Assembly: GCA_021815905.1 (NCBI GenBank)
Contig: JAKAZP010000004.1
Span: 1 to 18,842, forward strand
Direction of reading: 5' to 3'
DNA: 18,842 bases
Origin: Pseudomonadota bacterium
Lineage (GTDB): Bacteria; Pseudomonadota; Gammaproteobacteria; Steroidobacterales; Steroidobacteraceae
Positions 17,558-18,842 of this stretch are shown one piece after another. Numbering within the stretch: the first letter of the stretch is position 1; each line of letters starts with the position of its first letter. Both the position numbers and the translations under genes were made by a program. The notes under the pieces were generated by a model. That model ran no database searches and was not told where the DNA came from. It saw only the letters and a program-made list of their open reading frames with translations.

Positions 17558-18842
17558 ATGTCCCCGGTAGGCGCAATCTGGCCCGGCCAGCCCTACCCCC
17601 GCGGCGCCACCTGGGACGGCGAAGGGGTCAACTTCGCCCTCTTCTCGTCCCAGGCCGGGAAGGTGGAGCTGTGCCTGTTCGACCCGAGCGGCCGGCACGA
17701 GGTGCAGCGCATCGCCCTGCGCGAGCGCACCGATGAGATCTGGCACTGCTACCTGCCGGAGGCGCGTCCCGGGCTGCTCTACGGGTACCGCGTGCACGGA
17801 CCGTATGAGCCCGAGCAGGGGCACCGGTTCAATCCCCACAAGCTGCTGATCGAGCCCTACGCCAAGCACCTCGAAGGCCCGCTCCTCTGGAGCGATGCGC
17901 ACTTCGGATACCGACTGGGGCATCCCAGGGGCGACCTCTCCTTCGACAAGCGCGACAGCGCCGCGGGCACGCCGAAGAGCCGGGTCATCGATTCCGCGTT
18001 CACCTGGGGCGACGACCGGCCGCCGCGCGTGCCCTGGCACGACACCGTGATCTACGAGGCGCACGTGCGCGGGCTCACCCTGCGCCATCCGCAGGTTCCG
18101 CCCGCGCTGCGCGGCACGTACGCCGGTCTCGCGACCGCGCCGCTCATCGAGCACTTCCTGCGGCTCGGCATCACGACCCTCGAGCTGATGCCGGTGCACG
18201 CGTTCGTCGACGACCGCACCCTGCTCGAGAAGGGCCTGCGCAACTACTGGGGCTACGACACCATCGGCTTCTTCGCTCCCGAGCGCCGCTACGCCGCGAG
18301 CGGCCGCATCAGCGAGTTCAAGACGATGGTGAAGACGCTGCACTCGGCCGGGATCGAGGTCATTCTCGATGTGGTCTACAACCACACGGCCGAGGGCAAC
18401 CAGCTCGGTCCCACGCTGTCGCTGCGCGGCATCGACAACGCCGCCTACTATCGCCTGAGCCCGCAGAGTCCGCGCTACTACATGGACTTCACCGGAACGG
18501 GCAACACCCTCAATCTGCAGCACCCACGGGTGCTGCAGCTCATCATGGACAGCCTGCGCTACTGGGTGCAGGAGATGCATGTCGACGGCTTCCGCTTCGA
18601 TCTCGCCTCCGCGCTCGCGCGCGAGCTGTTCGACGTCGACCGCCTCGGCTCCTTCTTCGACACCATCGGCCAGGACCCGGTGCTGTCGCAGGTGAAACTG
18701 ATCGCCGAGCCCTGGGACATCGGCAGCGGCGGCTACCAGGTCGGCAACTTCCCCGCCGGCTGGAACGAGTGGAACGACAAGTACCGCGACACCATGCGCG
18801 CCTACTGGAAGGGAGACGGCGGCCTGATCGGCGAGTTTGCGC
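17558..18842 (+). CDS. glgX: Glycogen debranching enzyme (GlgX), 3' end outside window
   Basis: GlgX (GH13_11, isoamylase type) cleaves alpha-1,6 branches of limit dextrins. The frame from ATG 17558 is open through 428 codons to the window edge; full-length family members have about 650-750 residues, so the C-terminal part is missing. The CBM48 module (about 12-110) contains [15 protein letters not shown] and [20 protein letters not shown]. The barrel shows [10 protein letters not shown] (165-174), [18 protein letters not shown] (229-246), [10 protein letters not shown] (271-280), DGFRFDLAS (343-351, nucleophile Asp348) and LIAEPWDIG (381-389, acid/base Glu384). [11 protein letters not shown] (401-411) is typical of GlgX. 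It lies 60 nt after treS with GGTTGAG just before the ATG. It probably trims the polymer made by GlgE/GlgB and may return glucan to the pathway. Confidence 0.95.
   Translation, partial: MSPVGAIWPGQPYPRGATWDGEGVNFALFSSQAGKVELCLFDPSGRHEVQRIALRERTDEIWHCYLPEARPGLLYGYRVHGPYEPEQGHRFNPHKLLIEPYAKHLEGPLLWSDAHFGYRLGHPRGDLSFDKRDSAAGTPKSRVIDSAFTWGDDRPPRVPWHDTVIYEAHVRGLTLRHPQVPPALRGTYAGLATAPLIEHFLRLGITTLELMPVHAFVDDRTLLEKGLRNYWGYDTIGFFAPERRYAASGRISEFKTMVKTLHSAGIEVILDVVYNHTAEGNQLGPTLSLRGIDNAAYYRLSPQSPRYYMDFTGTGNTLNLQHPRVLQLIMDSLRYWVQEMHVDGFRFDLASALARELFDVDRLGSFFDTIGQDPVLSQVKLIAEPWDIGSGGYQVGNFPAGWNEWNDKYRDTMRAYWKGDGGLIGEFA

Overview
This is a GC-rich window (roughly 70% by eye) from a proteobacterium, most likely a gammaproteobacterium. 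That placement rests on the gene set: HtpX protease, TesB thioesterase, a YceH (DUF480) protein, a thioredoxin-reductase-like ferredoxin-NADP reductase, a GGDEF-EAL protein, and a GlgE-pathway alpha-glucan operon of the type known from pseudomonads and xanthomonads. I cannot name the genus. Coding frames show very strong G/C at third codon positions, so long antisense shadow ORFs are common and most are false.

Layout. Positions 2-850 (+) hold the C-terminal part of a VIT/CCC1-type iron transporter. It probably also has an N-terminal ferritin-like domain outside the window. The stretch 851-985 carries a perfect GC hairpin and what looks like a decayed 3' half of a minus-strand tRNA-Pro. Next come htpX (986-1870, +) and a GlcD/D2HGDH-type FAD oxidoreductase (1910-3337, +). 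Converging on these is a minus-strand pair: a ferredoxin-NADP reductase (5262-4207) and tesB (4210-3353), which overlap by 4 nt and both start with TTG. A small Cys-rich conserved-looking protein (5707-5408, -) is divergent from a membrane GGDEF-EAL protein (5947-8502, +); the 239-bp gap between them contains a perfect 14-bp palindrome. A second minus-strand pair follows: a GlpQ-like glycerophosphodiesterase (10254-9193) coupled by ATGA to yceH (9196-8516).

From 10276 to the right edge, all on the + strand, lies glgB - glgE - treS/mak fusion - glgX (truncated by the window end). Together these encode the trehalose-to-alpha-glucan (GlgE) pathway. TreS interconverts trehalose and maltose. The fused maltokinase makes maltose-1-phosphate. 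GlgE transfers maltosyl units onto alpha-1,4-glucan, GlgB branches the polymer, and GlgX debranches limit dextrins. Gaps between these genes are 22, 27 and 60 nt, consistent with one operon. No glgA, glgC or otsAB gene is in the window.

The most interesting non-coding signals are: an extended -10 box (TGCTAGAAT) exactly seven bases before the glgB GTG codon, with no Shine-Dalgarno sequence, suggesting a leaderless glgB mRNA; recurrence of TAGAAT just upstream of three gene starts; the tRNA-Pro remnant before htpX; and the 14-bp palindrome. I see no CRISPR array, insertion sequence, rRNA or intact tRNA. The protein-coding content looks like ordinary chromosomal genes, and I do not find a clearly new multi-gene system.
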